NCBI GenBank assembly: GCA_910588435.1
Contig: CAJUPL010000001.1
Coordinates: 62,001-126,000, forward strand
Direction of reading: 5' to 3'
Length of the DNA stretch: 64,000 bases
Source: an uncultured Eggerthellaceae bacterium
GTDB lineage: Bacteria; Actinomycetota; Coriobacteriia; Coriobacteriales; Eggerthellaceae
Each line of letters starts with the position of its first letter. Positions within the stretch are counted from its first letter, which is position 1. Positions 17,853-26,155 of this stretch are shown here, in pieces. The notes under the pieces are model-generated. The model saw nothing but the letters and a program-made list of their open reading frames with translations, did not search any database and had not been told where the DNA came from. The position numbers and the translations under genes are program-made.

Positions 17853-17899
17853 TGTAAACTGCTGTTTTGCAATAGGCAATATAAGAGGAGCACAGTTAA

Positions 17900-18142
17900 A
17901 TGGTAAAGATTCGTCTTACAAGGCATGGCGCGAAGAAGCGCCCGTATTACAGGGTGGTAGTTGCGGATTCGCGTTGCCCTCGTGACGGCAAGTTCATCGA
18001 GCAGGTTGGCAAGTACAACCCTTGCTCTACCCCCAAGCTCATCGAGCTTGACACTGAGAAGATCGATGAGTGGGTGGCGAACGGCGCTCAGGTCTCTGAT
18101 GCTGTGTCACGCCTCATGAAGCAGGCCAAGGAAAGCGCATAG
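17900..18142 (+). CDS. rpsP: 30S ribosomal protein S16
   Basis: An 80-residue protein matching S16 throughout: [41 protein letters not shown] is the diagnostic N-terminus. It is a structural protein of the small ribosomal subunit. It is the first gene of a conserved operon with khpA, rimM and trmD, all on the same strand with gaps of under 10 bases or overlaps. A good promoter and a strong ribosome site (AGAGGAG) precede it. Confidence 0.98.
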   Translation: MVKIRLTRHGAKKRPYYRVVVADSRCPRDGKFIEQVGKYNPCSTPKLIELDTEKIDEWVANGAQVSDAVSRLMKQAKESA

Positions 18143-18149
18143 CCAGATC

Positions 18150-18404
18150 ATGGATGATGCATCCAAGGAGCTCGTAGCGCTCGTTGAATACGTCGTCACG
18201 CCTTTGGTTGATGAGCCCGAAGAGGTCTCTGTGACTCATGCTGAAGGCGAAGATGGCAGGATCCTCATAGAGATCCGCGTGAGCGAAGGCGATGTGGGCA
18301 AGGTCATAGGCCGTCAGGGCCGTGTGATCAAGTCCATAAGGACGCTGGCAAGAGCAGCTGCTACCAGGAAGGACGCCCAGGTCGAGGTGGAGCTGGTAGA
18401 TTAG
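18150..18404 (+). CDS. khpA: KH-domain RNA-binding protein KhpA
   Basis: An 84-residue single KH-domain protein (YlqC/KhpA type). The RNA-binding GxxG loop is GRQG in VGKVIGRQGRVIKSIRTLARAAA (about residues 50-72). Homologues bind many RNAs as a dimer, often with KhpB, and affect cell division and cell-wall synthesis in Firmicutes. Its place between rpsP and rimM is the standard one. The last base of its stop codon is the first base of the rimM GTG start. Confidence 0.93.
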   Translation: MDDASKELVALVEYVVTPLVDEPEEVSVTHAEGEDGRILIEIRVSEGDVGKVIGRQGRVIKSIRTLARAAATRKDAQVEVELVD

Positions 18405-18922
18405 TGCGCGGCTGGCATCTGAGCGCGATCGTTGCTGGTACCAAAGGGTTGAACGGAAGGCTGAGGCTCAAGAGCGCCTCGGCCTTCTTGCGTTTCGCCT
18501 CTGTAGGTGATGAAGTTGCCTTCGTTCCTCCTGTTGAGGACGCTCCGCGCTTTGCTCGCGTCATCGGCGGGGAAGAGGCGGGTGCAGAAGGCGTTCTCAC
18601 TTCTTTCGAAGGCATATCTAGCGCGAAGGATGCAGAGGCCCTGATCGGCTGCAGGGTCTTGCTCAGAAGCGAAGAGATGCAAGAGTGGATCGACGCTTCT
18701 GATGAGGTGAGCTTCATCGGCTTTCAGGTGATAGATGAATCGCTTGGCAAGGTGGGAACCGTCCAGTCCGTGGATGATGACCGCCTGCAACCCATCGCCA
18801 GCATCATGAGAGAAGATGGCTCTGTGTTCGCTATGCCCTTCGTTGAGGATATGATCTTGGACGTCAGCATGGACGATGAGGTGCTCCATGTTGACCTCCC
18901 CAAAGGCCTCTTGGAGCTCTGA
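18404..18922 (+). CDS. rimM: Ribosome maturation factor RimM
   Basis: A 172-residue protein with an N-terminal RimM beta-barrel (WHLSAIVAGTKGLNGRLRLKS resembles the family opening with G-x-x-G) and a C-terminal PRC-barrel (FIGFQVIDESLGKVGTVQSVDD, then FAMPFVEDMILDVSMDDEVLHVDLPKGLLEL). It assists assembly of the 30S head around S19. The GTG start overlaps the khpA stop by one base. The sequence is diverged, but length, end motif and operon position between khpA and trmD make the call secure. Confidence 0.93.
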   Translation: MRGWHLSAIVAGTKGLNGRLRLKSASAFLRFASVGDEVAFVPPVEDAPRFARVIGGEEAGAEGVLTSFEGISSAKDAEALIGCRVLLRSEEMQEWIDASDEVSFIGFQVIDESLGKVGTVQSVDDDRLQPIASIMREDGSVFAMPFVEDMILDVSMDDEVLHVDLPKGLLEL

Positions 18923-18930
18923 CAGATCCC

Positions 18931-19677
18931 ATGAAGATAGACGCCATCACCACATTCCCGCATATGTATGACTCAGTGATGGGTGAGTCCATGATGCGCT
19001 TGGCCCAAGAGAAGGGTCTTTTGGAGTTCAAGGCGCATGATCTGAGAGACTGGGCGCAAGGCGTTCATAGGAAGACGGATGACTATCCCTATGGTGGCGG
19101 ATGCGGGCTGGTCATGATGTGCGATCCCATCTTCAAGGCTGTTGAGGATGTGCTGGGATATGAGGCAGGGTCCCTCCCGGAAGGCAGGCGCGAACGGGGG
19201 GATGATGGCGCTACGGTCATCTTCATGGCGCCCGTTGGGAAGACCTTTGACGATAGCCTGGCTTGCAAGCTTGCCAAGAAGGAGAGGCTCGTCTTCGTGT
19301 GCGGTCACTATGAGGGCATAGACGAGCGCGCATATTCGCTGGCAGATGAGGTCATCTCCATCGGGGATTACGTCCTCACTGGCGGGGAGCTTGCTTCCAT
19401 GGTGGTGATAGACGCCGTGGTTCGCAAGATAGAGGGCGTGCTTGGCGCTGAGGGTGGCGCTGAGACGGAATCCTTCGCGGATGGGCTCTTGGAGTATCCG
19501 CAATACACTCGTCCGCGGAGCTTTCGCGGAATGGATGTGCCGGAGATCCTGCTGTCTGGCCATCATGCGAACATCGCAGAGTGGAGGCACGCTCAGTCAG
19601 TTGAGAGGACGCGTGCGCTGCGCCCCGACCTCCTTGAGCAGGACAACAGGCCTTCAAGTTGTGCTTCTGCGCACTAA
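18931..19677 (+). CDS. trmD: tRNA (guanine37-N1)-methyltransferase TrmD
   Basis: A 248-residue SPOUT-class methyltransferase that makes m1G37 in tRNAs and prevents +1 frameshifting. Diagnostic parts are the opening MKIDAITTFPHMYDSV, DDYPYGGGCGLVMMCDPIF (about residues 50-68), and the S-adenosylmethionine-binding trefoil knot segments FVCGHYEGIDER and ISIGDYVLTGGELA (about 125-155). The length agrees with the family. It ends the rpsP operon; lepB follows after a 118-base gap without an evident terminator. Confidence 0.97.
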   Translation: MKIDAITTFPHMYDSVMGESMMRLAQEKGLLEFKAHDLRDWAQGVHRKTDDYPYGGGCGLVMMCDPIFKAVEDVLGYEAGSLPEGRRERGDDGATVIFMAPVGKTFDDSLACKLAKKERLVFVCGHYEGIDERAYSLADEVISIGDYVLTGGELASMVVIDAVVRKIEGVLGAEGGAETESFADGLLEYPQYTRPRSFRGMDVPEILLSGHHANIAEWRHAQSVERTRALRPDLLEQDNRPSSCASAH

Positions 19678-19795
19678 GAGCGCTGCGTAGCTGAAGAACT
19701 AAGGTATGATTGCACGCGGCCATGTTCTGCGGGCTTCATGCGTGAAGAGCAAGGTCACATCCTTAGCAGGTCATGAAAGGTTTTGAGAGCGTCTG

Positions 19796-20365
19796 ATGTA
19801 TTCGGGTGATCACGCAGAGAAGAAGAAGGGGATAGGCAGATCCATCCTATCCTTCGTACTGACCATTGCTGCCATCGTGGCCATAGCTTGGGGGCTTCGA
19901 ACCTTCGTGTTCCAAGCATATGAGATCCCGTCTGGCTCAATGGAAGACACCATCATGACCGGAGACATGGTCTTCTCTGAGAAGCTGACGTATTACGGCT
20001 CTGATCCAGAGCGCGGGGACATCGTCACATTCCAAGACCCTGAGATCCCATCGCGCACGCTCATCAAGCGCGTGATCGCAACCGAGGGGCAGACGGTGCA
20101 GCTGATAGATGGTGATGTGTTCGTAGACGGCCAGAAGCTGGTGGAGCCATACACTGATGGCAAGGAGAGCTGGCCGCTGATATCCTCATACGGATCTCCC
20201 ATAACCTACCCCTACACCGTGCCCAAAGGTGAGCTCTGGGTGATGGGGGACAACAGGACCAACTCCCAAGACTCAAGGTACTTCGGCTCCATCCCTGTCT
20301 CATCTGTGACAGGGAAGGCCATATTCAAATACTGGCCCCTGGATAGCATCGGGCCTTTGGAATAG
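19796..20365 (+). CDS. lepB: Signal peptidase I
   Basis: A 189-residue type I signal peptidase with one N-terminal membrane helix (about residues 17-38). The catalytic serine is S48 in EIPSGSMEDT and the general-base lysine is K91 in RTLIKRVIA. The conserved GDNRTNSQDSRYFG box is near residue 150. It removes signal peptides from exported proteins on the outer face of the membrane; the LPQTG protein at 8385 would be one substrate. No strong ribosome site is seen near the ATG at 19796, so the start could shift slightly. Confidence 0.95.
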   Translation: MYSGDHAEKKKGIGRSILSFVLTIAAIVAIAWGLRTFVFQAYEIPSGSMEDTIMTGDMVFSEKLTYYGSDPERGDIVTFQDPEIPSRTLIKRVIATEGQTVQLIDGDVFVDGQKLVEPYTDGKESWPLISSYGSPITYPYTVPKGELWVMGDNRTNSQDSRYFGSIPVSSVTGKAIFKYWPLDSIGPLE

Positions 20366-20407
20366 CGCACAAGTTGGATCTAGGCGGAAAGGATCAGGTC
20401 AAGGCAT

Positions 20408-21316
20408 ATGTCGATACCGAATGCGCCCACCTTCCAAGAGGTGGTCATGAGGCTCCAGGAGTTCTGGGCATCTCAGGGCTGCGTGATCTTGCAGCCGTAT
20501 GACAACGAGGTTGGTGCCGGCACGAACGCACCCGCAACCACGCTGCGCTCATTGGGGCCGGATACATGGCGCACCGCCTACGTGCAGGGCTGCCGCAGGC
20601 CAACTGATGGGCGCTACGGTGAGAACCCGAACAGGCTCCAGTTCTACTATCAGTTCCAGGTGCTCATCAAGCCATCCCCTGATGACATCCAAGAGGCATA
20701 TCTGGGATCGCTTCGCGCCATAGGGATAGATACCGACGCTCATGACGTGCGCTTCGTTGAGGATGACTGGGAGTCCCCAACGCTTGGCGCATGGGGTCTT
20801 GGCTGGGAGGTCTGGATCGACGGCATGGAGGTGACGCAGTTCACTTACTTCCAGCAGGTGGGTGGCTTCGAATGCTCCCCGGTTCCCGTGGAGATAGCTT
20901 ACGGCCTTGAGAGGCTCACCATGTTCGTCCAGGGCGTTGACTCTGTCTATGACATCGTCTGGGCGAAGGGCCCTGATGGGGTTCAGTTCACATACGGTGA
21001 CGTCTACCTTGAGAATGAGCGCGAATACTCCAAGTACAACTTCGAGGTTGCAGACACTGAGTTCCTGTTCCAAGAGTTCGCGGACAGGGAGGCGGAGTGC
21101 AAGAAGACGCTTGAGGCTGGGCTTCCGCTTCCGGCTTATGACTCCGTGCTGAAGTGCTGCCACACGTTCAACCTGCTTGATGCACGCGGTGTCATCTCCG
21201 CAACCGAGAGGATGGCATACATCCTGCGCGTGAGGACGCTTGCGAAGGCGTGCTGTGAGTCATACATGGAGCATGTCGTGGGATTGAAGGTAGCAACCGA
21301 AGAGGAAGGGGAGTGA
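20408..21316 (+). CDS. glyQ: Glycyl-tRNA synthetase alpha subunit
   Basis: A 302-residue protein with the strongly conserved GlyQ sequence: [31 protein letters not shown] at the N-terminus and [22 protein letters not shown] near residue 135. It carries the glycine-activating class II catalytic core and works as an alpha2-beta2 tetramer with GlyS, whose gene starts one base after its stop. AGGAT before the ATG serves as ribosome site. Two-subunit GlyRS is unlike the single-chain type of most actinomycetes. Confidence 0.97.
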   Translation: MSIPNAPTFQEVVMRLQEFWASQGCVILQPYDNEVGAGTNAPATTLRSLGPDTWRTAYVQGCRRPTDGRYGENPNRLQFYYQFQVLIKPSPDDIQEAYLGSLRAIGIDTDAHDVRFVEDDWESPTLGAWGLGWEVWIDGMEVTQFTYFQQVGGFECSPVPVEIAYGLERLTMFVQGVDSVYDIVWAKGPDGVQFTYGDVYLENEREYSKYNFEVADTEFLFQEFADREAECKKTLEAGLPLPAYDSVLKCCHTFNLLDARGVISATERMAYILRVRTLAKACCESYMEHVVGLKVATEEEGE

Positions 21317-21317
21317 G

Positions 21318-23405
21318 ATGGCTGCATCAAGGACGCTCGCCTTCGAGATAGGCACCGAGGAGATCCCGGCATTCGATCTGAAGTCAGCAACGGAGAAGAT
21401 GCCCACCATCTTGAGCCAAGCTCTTGAGGATTCGCGCATCAGCCACGGTGACATCCAGGTCTACTCAACGCCAAGGCGCATGGCATGCGTTGTGGCTGAT
21501 GTTGCAGATGCCGCAGAAGAGGTCAATGAGACATTCAAGGGCCCATCTGTGAAGATCGCGTTCGGAGAGGATGGCAACCCCACGAAGGCCGCCATCGGAT
21601 TCGCGCGCGGCAAGGGCGTTGACGTGGAGAGCCTTGAGGTCAAGGAAGAGGGAGGCGTGGAGTACGTCTTCGCTTCAAGGAACCTGCCCTCAGAACCTAC
21701 CATGAACCTCCTGCCTTCCATATTGCAGGGCGTCATCAAGTCCCTTCCGTGGCCGAAGTCCATGAAGTGGGCTTCATGCGCTGAGCTCTTCTCCAGGCCG
21801 GTCAGGTGGATCGTAGCCCTCTTCGGGGAAGAAGTGGTGCCTCTGAGCTTTGCAGGTGCTGTGTCAGGCAGGCATACAGATGGGCATCGCGTGCTCTCTC
21901 CTGCGGGCGCAGACATCCCGTGTGCAGAGGATTACGAGAAGACCATCCGCTCCCTCAAGATCATCCCAACGCAAGAGGAGCGCAGGCGCGTCATCGTGGA
22001 TGCCGCGGAGCGCTTCCAGCAGGAGCTTGGCGCGGGCCATGAGGCAGTGCTCCCGGAGAAGACCCTCACTGAGGTCATCAACCTCTCCGAGGCGCCAACG
22101 CCAATGCTTGCCTCATTCGATGAGGCGTTCTTGGCGGTGCCTGAGGAGATCATCGTTGACGCCATGCTCATGCATCAGCGCTATTTTCCCATCTACAAGG
22201 ATGGCAAGCTGACCAATCGCTTCATCATCGTTTCGAACGGGGATCCGGCTCATCAGGAGACCATCGTAGATGGCAACCAGCGCGTGGTGGCTGCAAGGCT
22301 CTATGACGCGAAGTTCTTCTATGAGGAGGACTTGAAGCGTCCGCTGGAGGATTACGTAGCAAGGCTGGATGAGGTGGTCTTCCAGGAGAAGCTGGGCACG
22401 ATGCGTGACAAGACTCAGCGCATAGGCCAGCTTGCAGAGCGCATCTGCCTTGATGCTGAGATCGATGCAGCCATCAAGGGCCAGGTCATGAGAGCAGCAT
22501 ACCTTGCGAAGGCGGACCTCGTGACGAATGCCGTTGTGGAATTCACCAGCGTGCAGGGCATCATGGGCTCCTACTACGCAGAGGCTTGCGGTGAGGACGC
22601 TGAGGTTGCCAGGGCCATAGCTGACCATTACCGCCCGCGCTTCTCTGGGGATGAGATCCCTGAGGGCCTGGTGGGGAAGATGGTGGCGCTTGCAGACAAG
22701 CTCGACACTGTGTGCGGCCTGTTCGCCATAGGGCAGCTGCCAACTGGCTCATCTGACCCGTTCGCGCTCAGGCGCGCGGCTCTGGGCATCATCTCCATCC
22801 TGGAGAGCGGGCTTGACGTCAGCCTGGATGCAGCCATAGCCGATTCGCTTCGCATCTATCAGGAGTCAGGGCTTGACATCAATGAAGCTGAGGCAATGAG
22901 CGCCATCCAGGACTTCTTCGTCACAAGGACCAAGGTGCTCTTGAAGGATGGCGGCTCATCAACTGATGCCATCGAGGCTGTGTGTGCCACCAACATCACT
23001 GAGCCTGTTGAGATCATCTTGCGCGTCCGTGCGCTGGACGCTGCCAAGAAGGAGAGCCCTAAGGATATCGAGGACCTGTCAACCGCATACGCGCGCGCCA
23101 ACAATCTGCGTGACGCAGATGAGGGCACCCTCTTCGATGAGTCCGTCATGGACGCATCTGAGGCCCAGTTGGCTCATGCAATCAAAGAGGCGAAGAGTGC
23201 CGTCAATGAGGCACTGGATGCCGATGACTATCCAAGCGCATTGGCGCATCTGGCGTCCCTCAGGGCTCCCATAGACTCCTTCTTCGAGTCCACCATGATC
23301 ATGGACGAGGACCTTGCGAAGAGAGCCAACAGGATGAAGCTCCTGAATGCGTTCGTGGACGTGTTCGCGAATGTGGCTGACTTCGGGCAGCTGAGCCCTC
23401 GCTAG
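21318..23405 (+). CDS. glyS: Glycyl-tRNA synthetase beta subunit
   Basis: A 695-residue protein, normal for GlyS. The N-terminus LAFEIGTEEIPAFDL and the segments FSRPVRWIVALFGEEVVPLSFAG and DAMLMHQRYFPIYKDGKL are typical. The central HD-like domain and C-terminal anticodon-binding part (LRVRALDAAKKE and beyond) follow. It binds tRNA-Gly for the alpha subunit. The ATG follows the glyQ stop after one base, consistent with equal production of both subunits. Confidence 0.97.
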   Translation: MAASRTLAFEIGTEEIPAFDLKSATEKMPTILSQALEDSRISHGDIQVYSTPRRMACVVADVADAAEEVNETFKGPSVKIAFGEDGNPTKAAIGFARGKGVDVESLEVKEEGGVEYVFASRNLPSEPTMNLLPSILQGVIKSLPWPKSMKWASCAELFSRPVRWIVALFGEEVVPLSFAGAVSGRHTDGHRVLSPAGADIPCAEDYEKTIRSLKIIPTQEERRRVIVDAAERFQQELGAGHEAVLPEKTLTEVINLSEAPTPMLASFDEAFLAVPEEIIVDAMLMHQRYFPIYKDGKLTNRFIIVSNGDPAHQETIVDGNQRVVAARLYDAKFFYEEDLKRPLEDYVARLDEVVFQEKLGTMRDKTQRIGQLAERICLDAEIDAAIKGQVMRAAYLAKADLVTNAVVEFTSVQGIMGSYYAEACGEDAEVARAIADHYRPRFSGDEIPEGLVGKMVALADKLDTVCGLFAIGQLPTGSSDPFALRRAALGIISILESGLDVSLDAAIADSLRIYQESGLDINEAEAMSAIQDFFVTRTKVLLKDGGSSTDAIEAVCATNITEPVEIILRVRALDAAKKESPKDIEDLSTAYARANNLRDADEGTLFDESVMDASEAQLAHAIKEAKSAVNEALDADDYPSALAHLASLRAPIDSFFESTMIMDEDLAKRANRMKLLNAFVDVFANVADFGQLSPR

Positions 23406-23416
23406 ATGAGCGGGCT

Positions 23417-24331
23417 GTGTCTGACAGGTTCGGAATAGACCAGACCATCCCTGTGAGCGATGGGGATGGCTTCATCCATGAGGACATCCAGGGCAGCTCT
23501 ACGTTCCCAACGGTGCATGTGGTCTCTGATTCAGTAGGCGAGACCGCACGCACCGTAGCGCAAGCAGCTGCCGCGCAGTTCGGCGTGACCAACCCCAAGA
23601 TAGAGGTCTTGGGCAAGGTCAAGACCTTCGAAGAGGTCAGAGACCACCTTCTGGAGCATGCTCGCTATCACGTGGATCAGCTTGGGGATGACAGGCTGCT
23701 GATCTTCTACACGCTGGTAGACCCAGACCTTCGTGATGCCGTGCATGACCTGATCGAATCTCATGAGAACATGCATGGCGTTGACCTTCTGACCAACGCC
23801 ATCGAGGCCATGTCGAAGATCAGCGGCCTTGAGCCGAAGGACACGCCAGGCGCCCTCAGGGTTGCGGACATCAACTACTTCAAGCGCGTGGAGGCGCTGG
23901 AGTTCACGATAGAGCATGATGATGGGCGCAATCCACAAGACCTCACCAAGGCAGACATCGTCGTCATCGGCGTTTCCAGGACATCGAAGACGCCTGTGAG
24001 CATCTATCTGGCACAGCATGGCTACCACGTTGCGAACGTGCCGCTGGACCTTCAGACAGACCCACCTCAAGAGCTGTTCGACGTGGACCCCTCACGCATC
24101 TTCGGCCTGATCTCCACGCCAGATGCGTTGTCTGGCATCAGGTCAAGGCGCATCGGGCAAGCTGCCTCAGTGGCTGGCTCCTATGCTGACCCTGAATACA
24201 TCTACGAGGACCTAGAGCGTGCGCGCAAGCTCATGCGCAAGCTTGGGTGCTACACCATAAGGACGGACGGCAAGGCTCTTGAGGAGACGTGCCAAGAGAT
24301 CCTCACCTTGTACATGAGAACGCATGGCTAG
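23417..24331 (+). CDS. Pyruvate, phosphate dikinase regulatory protein (DUF299)
   Basis: A 304-residue bifunctional kinase/phosphorylase of the PDRP (PpsR) family. It would control pyruvate phosphate dikinase by phosphorylating a threonine next to the catalytic histidine with ADP and reversing it with phosphate. The N-terminal VHVVSDSVGETA (about residues 33-44) and the P-loop GVSRTSKTPVSIYLA (about 185-199) are diagnostic. About 30 N-terminal residues before the conserved part are extra. Its likely target, ppdK, lies 1.8 kb downstream in the same direction, separated by one membrane protein gene. GTG start just after glyS. Confidence 0.94.
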   Translation: MSDRFGIDQTIPVSDGDGFIHEDIQGSSTFPTVHVVSDSVGETARTVAQAAAAQFGVTNPKIEVLGKVKTFEEVRDHLLEHARYHVDQLGDDRLLIFYTLVDPDLRDAVHDLIESHENMHGVDLLTNAIEAMSKISGLEPKDTPGALRVADINYFKRVEALEFTIEHDDGRNPQDLTKADIVVIGVSRTSKTPVSIYLAQHGYHVANVPLDLQTDPPQELFDVDPSRIFGLISTPDALSGIRSRRIGQAASVAGSYADPEYIYEDLERARKLMRKLGCYTIRTDGKALEETCQEILTLYMRTHG

Positions 24332-24350
24332 AGCGGCGGGAGGGCTTCAT

Positions 24351-26033
24351 ATGGAAAGGATCGGCATAGAGGAGCTTTCGCTTTCGCCATCTGGGAGCAG
24401 GGTAGAGGAGCTTCCGTGCGAAAGGCTCAAGGAAGCCCCTGCAAGGGAGGGCTTCGGAGCGAAGATGCTCCGTGCAAGCTCCAAGAGCTATGTGCTTGCT
24501 GCGGCGGCAGTATGCGCCCTCCTTGTATATGCAGGCGGTGCCATATTCGCTGATTCCTATGACAATGACGTCTGGTTCTTCTTGTCAACTGGCGAATACA
24601 TCGCGCACAACGGCATCCCATACACCAACCCGTTCTCCATCATCCCTGACATGGGATTCATCGCCCAGCAATGGCTGCACTGCCTGATCAGCTACCTGAT
24701 CTACAGCTCGCTGGGGTTCGTTGGGCTTGGGGTGTACTGCACGCTCTTGTTCCTTTTGATGTCCGCATCCTTGGTAGCGCTTGGCGTGAGGCTGCGCGGC
24801 GGCACTGCCGGAATAGAGGTTGCGTGCATCTGCATCCTGATATGCGTCATAGGCGCCGGCTCCATGGCCAGCGTTCGCCCGCATCTCTATTCGATGCTGG
24901 CTTTCATCTGGATCATCTGGTTCCTTGAGGGCTATAAGAGGACAGGGAACCCCAAGTGCCTGATAGCGGTGCCCATCATCTGCGCTCTCCATGTGAACTT
25001 GCATGCGGCCATCGCGCCGTTCGATCTGGTCATCGTGCTCTGCTACGCGCTTCCAGATTGGACACGCGCGCTGCATTCGAAGGGGCGCGCAAGGGCTGTC
25101 AAGCTTGTGGGGCCAAGCTATCCGAAGCTACCGGTCTTGCTCACGCTGGCCATCTGCGCGCTTGCGCTTTTCGCGAACCCATACGGTGTGGGCGGTGCGC
25201 TCTACGTGTTCATATCGCTTGGGTCTGCAAGCTATGGCAACCGGATCAGCGAGATGAACCACTTCATCCCCTTCGGTGACTACGAGAACATCTTCACCAC
25301 TCTGATCATGCTCATCTGCGTGCTGGCTCTGGGGTCATGCGGGCTCAAGCGGCTGAACCAGCCCTTGGCCATCTTGGCCGTGGGGTGCATATTCGCAGGC
25401 CTTGCTTACGGCAGGAACCAGTGGATGGCATCCATCTTCTGCGGCATCTATCTCCTCTGGGCAACGAAGGGTCACCCCATTCCCTTGCTCTCAGACATGA
25501 AGGGGAGCAAGGCTCTAGCTGCTGTCATAGTGGGGATCGGGGCATGTGGCATGGTTGCACTCATGGTGGCGAACGCGCCCAAGCTGGCATCAGAGCCAGA
25601 GGATGGGCCCATGACGCCGGTGAAGACGATGGACTACCTTGAGTCCATCCAGGCTGATGCTGAAGATACGGACGTGTTCACCTTCTTCAACGCAGGCGGC
25701 TACATCGAATTCAGGGGCTATAAGGTGAATGTCGATGCCAGGCCTGAGATCTGGGATTCCAACATCAACCGTCTTGGGTATGACTACTACAAGGAATACG
25801 TTGAGATGTCATCAGGCAACATCTACTTCAACACCTATAACGAGAAGTACGATTTCGATGTCTTCGTCATAGACTCAGGCGCTGGCACGGATCCCTACTT
25901 CGAGGATGACCCCAGATTCCAGGAGATCCAGGGTGGGGATGGCTACAGGGCTTGGGCGAAGGTGTCGTGGCTTGAGAAGCAGCCAGGATATGAGCCTCAG
26001 GGCGCAGGCGCTGCATCGCCGCTCATGAAATAA
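24351..26033 (+). CDS. Polytopic membrane protein, GT-C-glycosyltransferase-like
   Basis: The ATG at 24351 is chosen over one 27 bases upstream because GGGAGGG precedes it by 6 bases; 560 residues result. A soluble N-terminus of about 45 residues is followed by about ten to eleven membrane helices and a C-terminal soluble domain (about residues 415-560). After the first helix, NDVWFFLSTGEYIAHNGIPYTNPFS and an aromatic-rich IAQQWLHCLISY resemble the first external loop of GT-C-fold glycosyltransferase-like proteins (D-x-W, G-x-x-I, G-x-P, P-F-S pattern). Substrate unknown. It separates the PPDK regulator from ppdK. The family assignment is tentative. Confidence 0.7.
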   Translation: MERIGIEELSLSPSGSRVEELPCERLKEAPAREGFGAKMLRASSKSYVLAAAAVCALLVYAGGAIFADSYDNDVWFFLSTGEYIAHNGIPYTNPFSIIPDMGFIAQQWLHCLISYLIYSSLGFVGLGVYCTLLFLLMSASLVALGVRLRGGTAGIEVACICILICVIGAGSMASVRPHLYSMLAFIWIIWFLEGYKRTGNPKCLIAVPIICALHVNLHAAIAPFDLVIVLCYALPDWTRALHSKGRARAVKLVGPSYPKLPVLLTLAICALALFANPYGVGGALYVFISLGSASYGNRISEMNHFIPFGDYENIFTTLIMLICVLALGSCGLKRLNQPLAILAVGCIFAGLAYGRNQWMASIFCGIYLLWATKGHPIPLLSDMKGSKALAAVIVGIGACGMVALMVANAPKLASEPEDGPMTPVKTMDYLESIQADAEDTDVFTFFNAGGYIEFRGYKVNVDARPEIWDSNINRLGYDYYKEYVEMSSGNIYFNTYNEKYDFDVFVIDSGAGTDPYFEDDPRFQEIQGGDGYRAWAKVSWLEKQPGYEPQGAGAASPLMK

Positions 26034-26039
26034 AAGCAC

Positions 26040-26100
26040 AAGCATCATAGTTCGCAATATCCATGCTTGTTATCATTGCAGCACCTTGAGATGAGCAAGG
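26040..26100 (+). other. Short inverted repeats in the ppdK leader region
   Basis: CAAGCAT and ATGCTTG (about 26040-26070) can pair, as can CACCTTG and CAAGGTG (about 26080-26100). Neither has a T-run and I see no known riboswitch. They may be chance or part of the ppdK leader. Confidence 0.25.
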
Positions 26101-26155
26101 TGGTCGGCCTGATATCAACCGGCACGGCCAAGGTTTGTCGCGTAAGGAGTTCGCA

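Noticed and set aside
20549..21163. Long minus-strand open frames opposite glyQ, ppdK, trmD and mfd
   Set aside because: They are shadows caused by the codon bias of the real genes and show no family features.
26034..26155. tRNA or riboswitch before ppdK
   Set aside because: Only short inverted repeats are present; no cloverleaf or known aptamer core could be traced.
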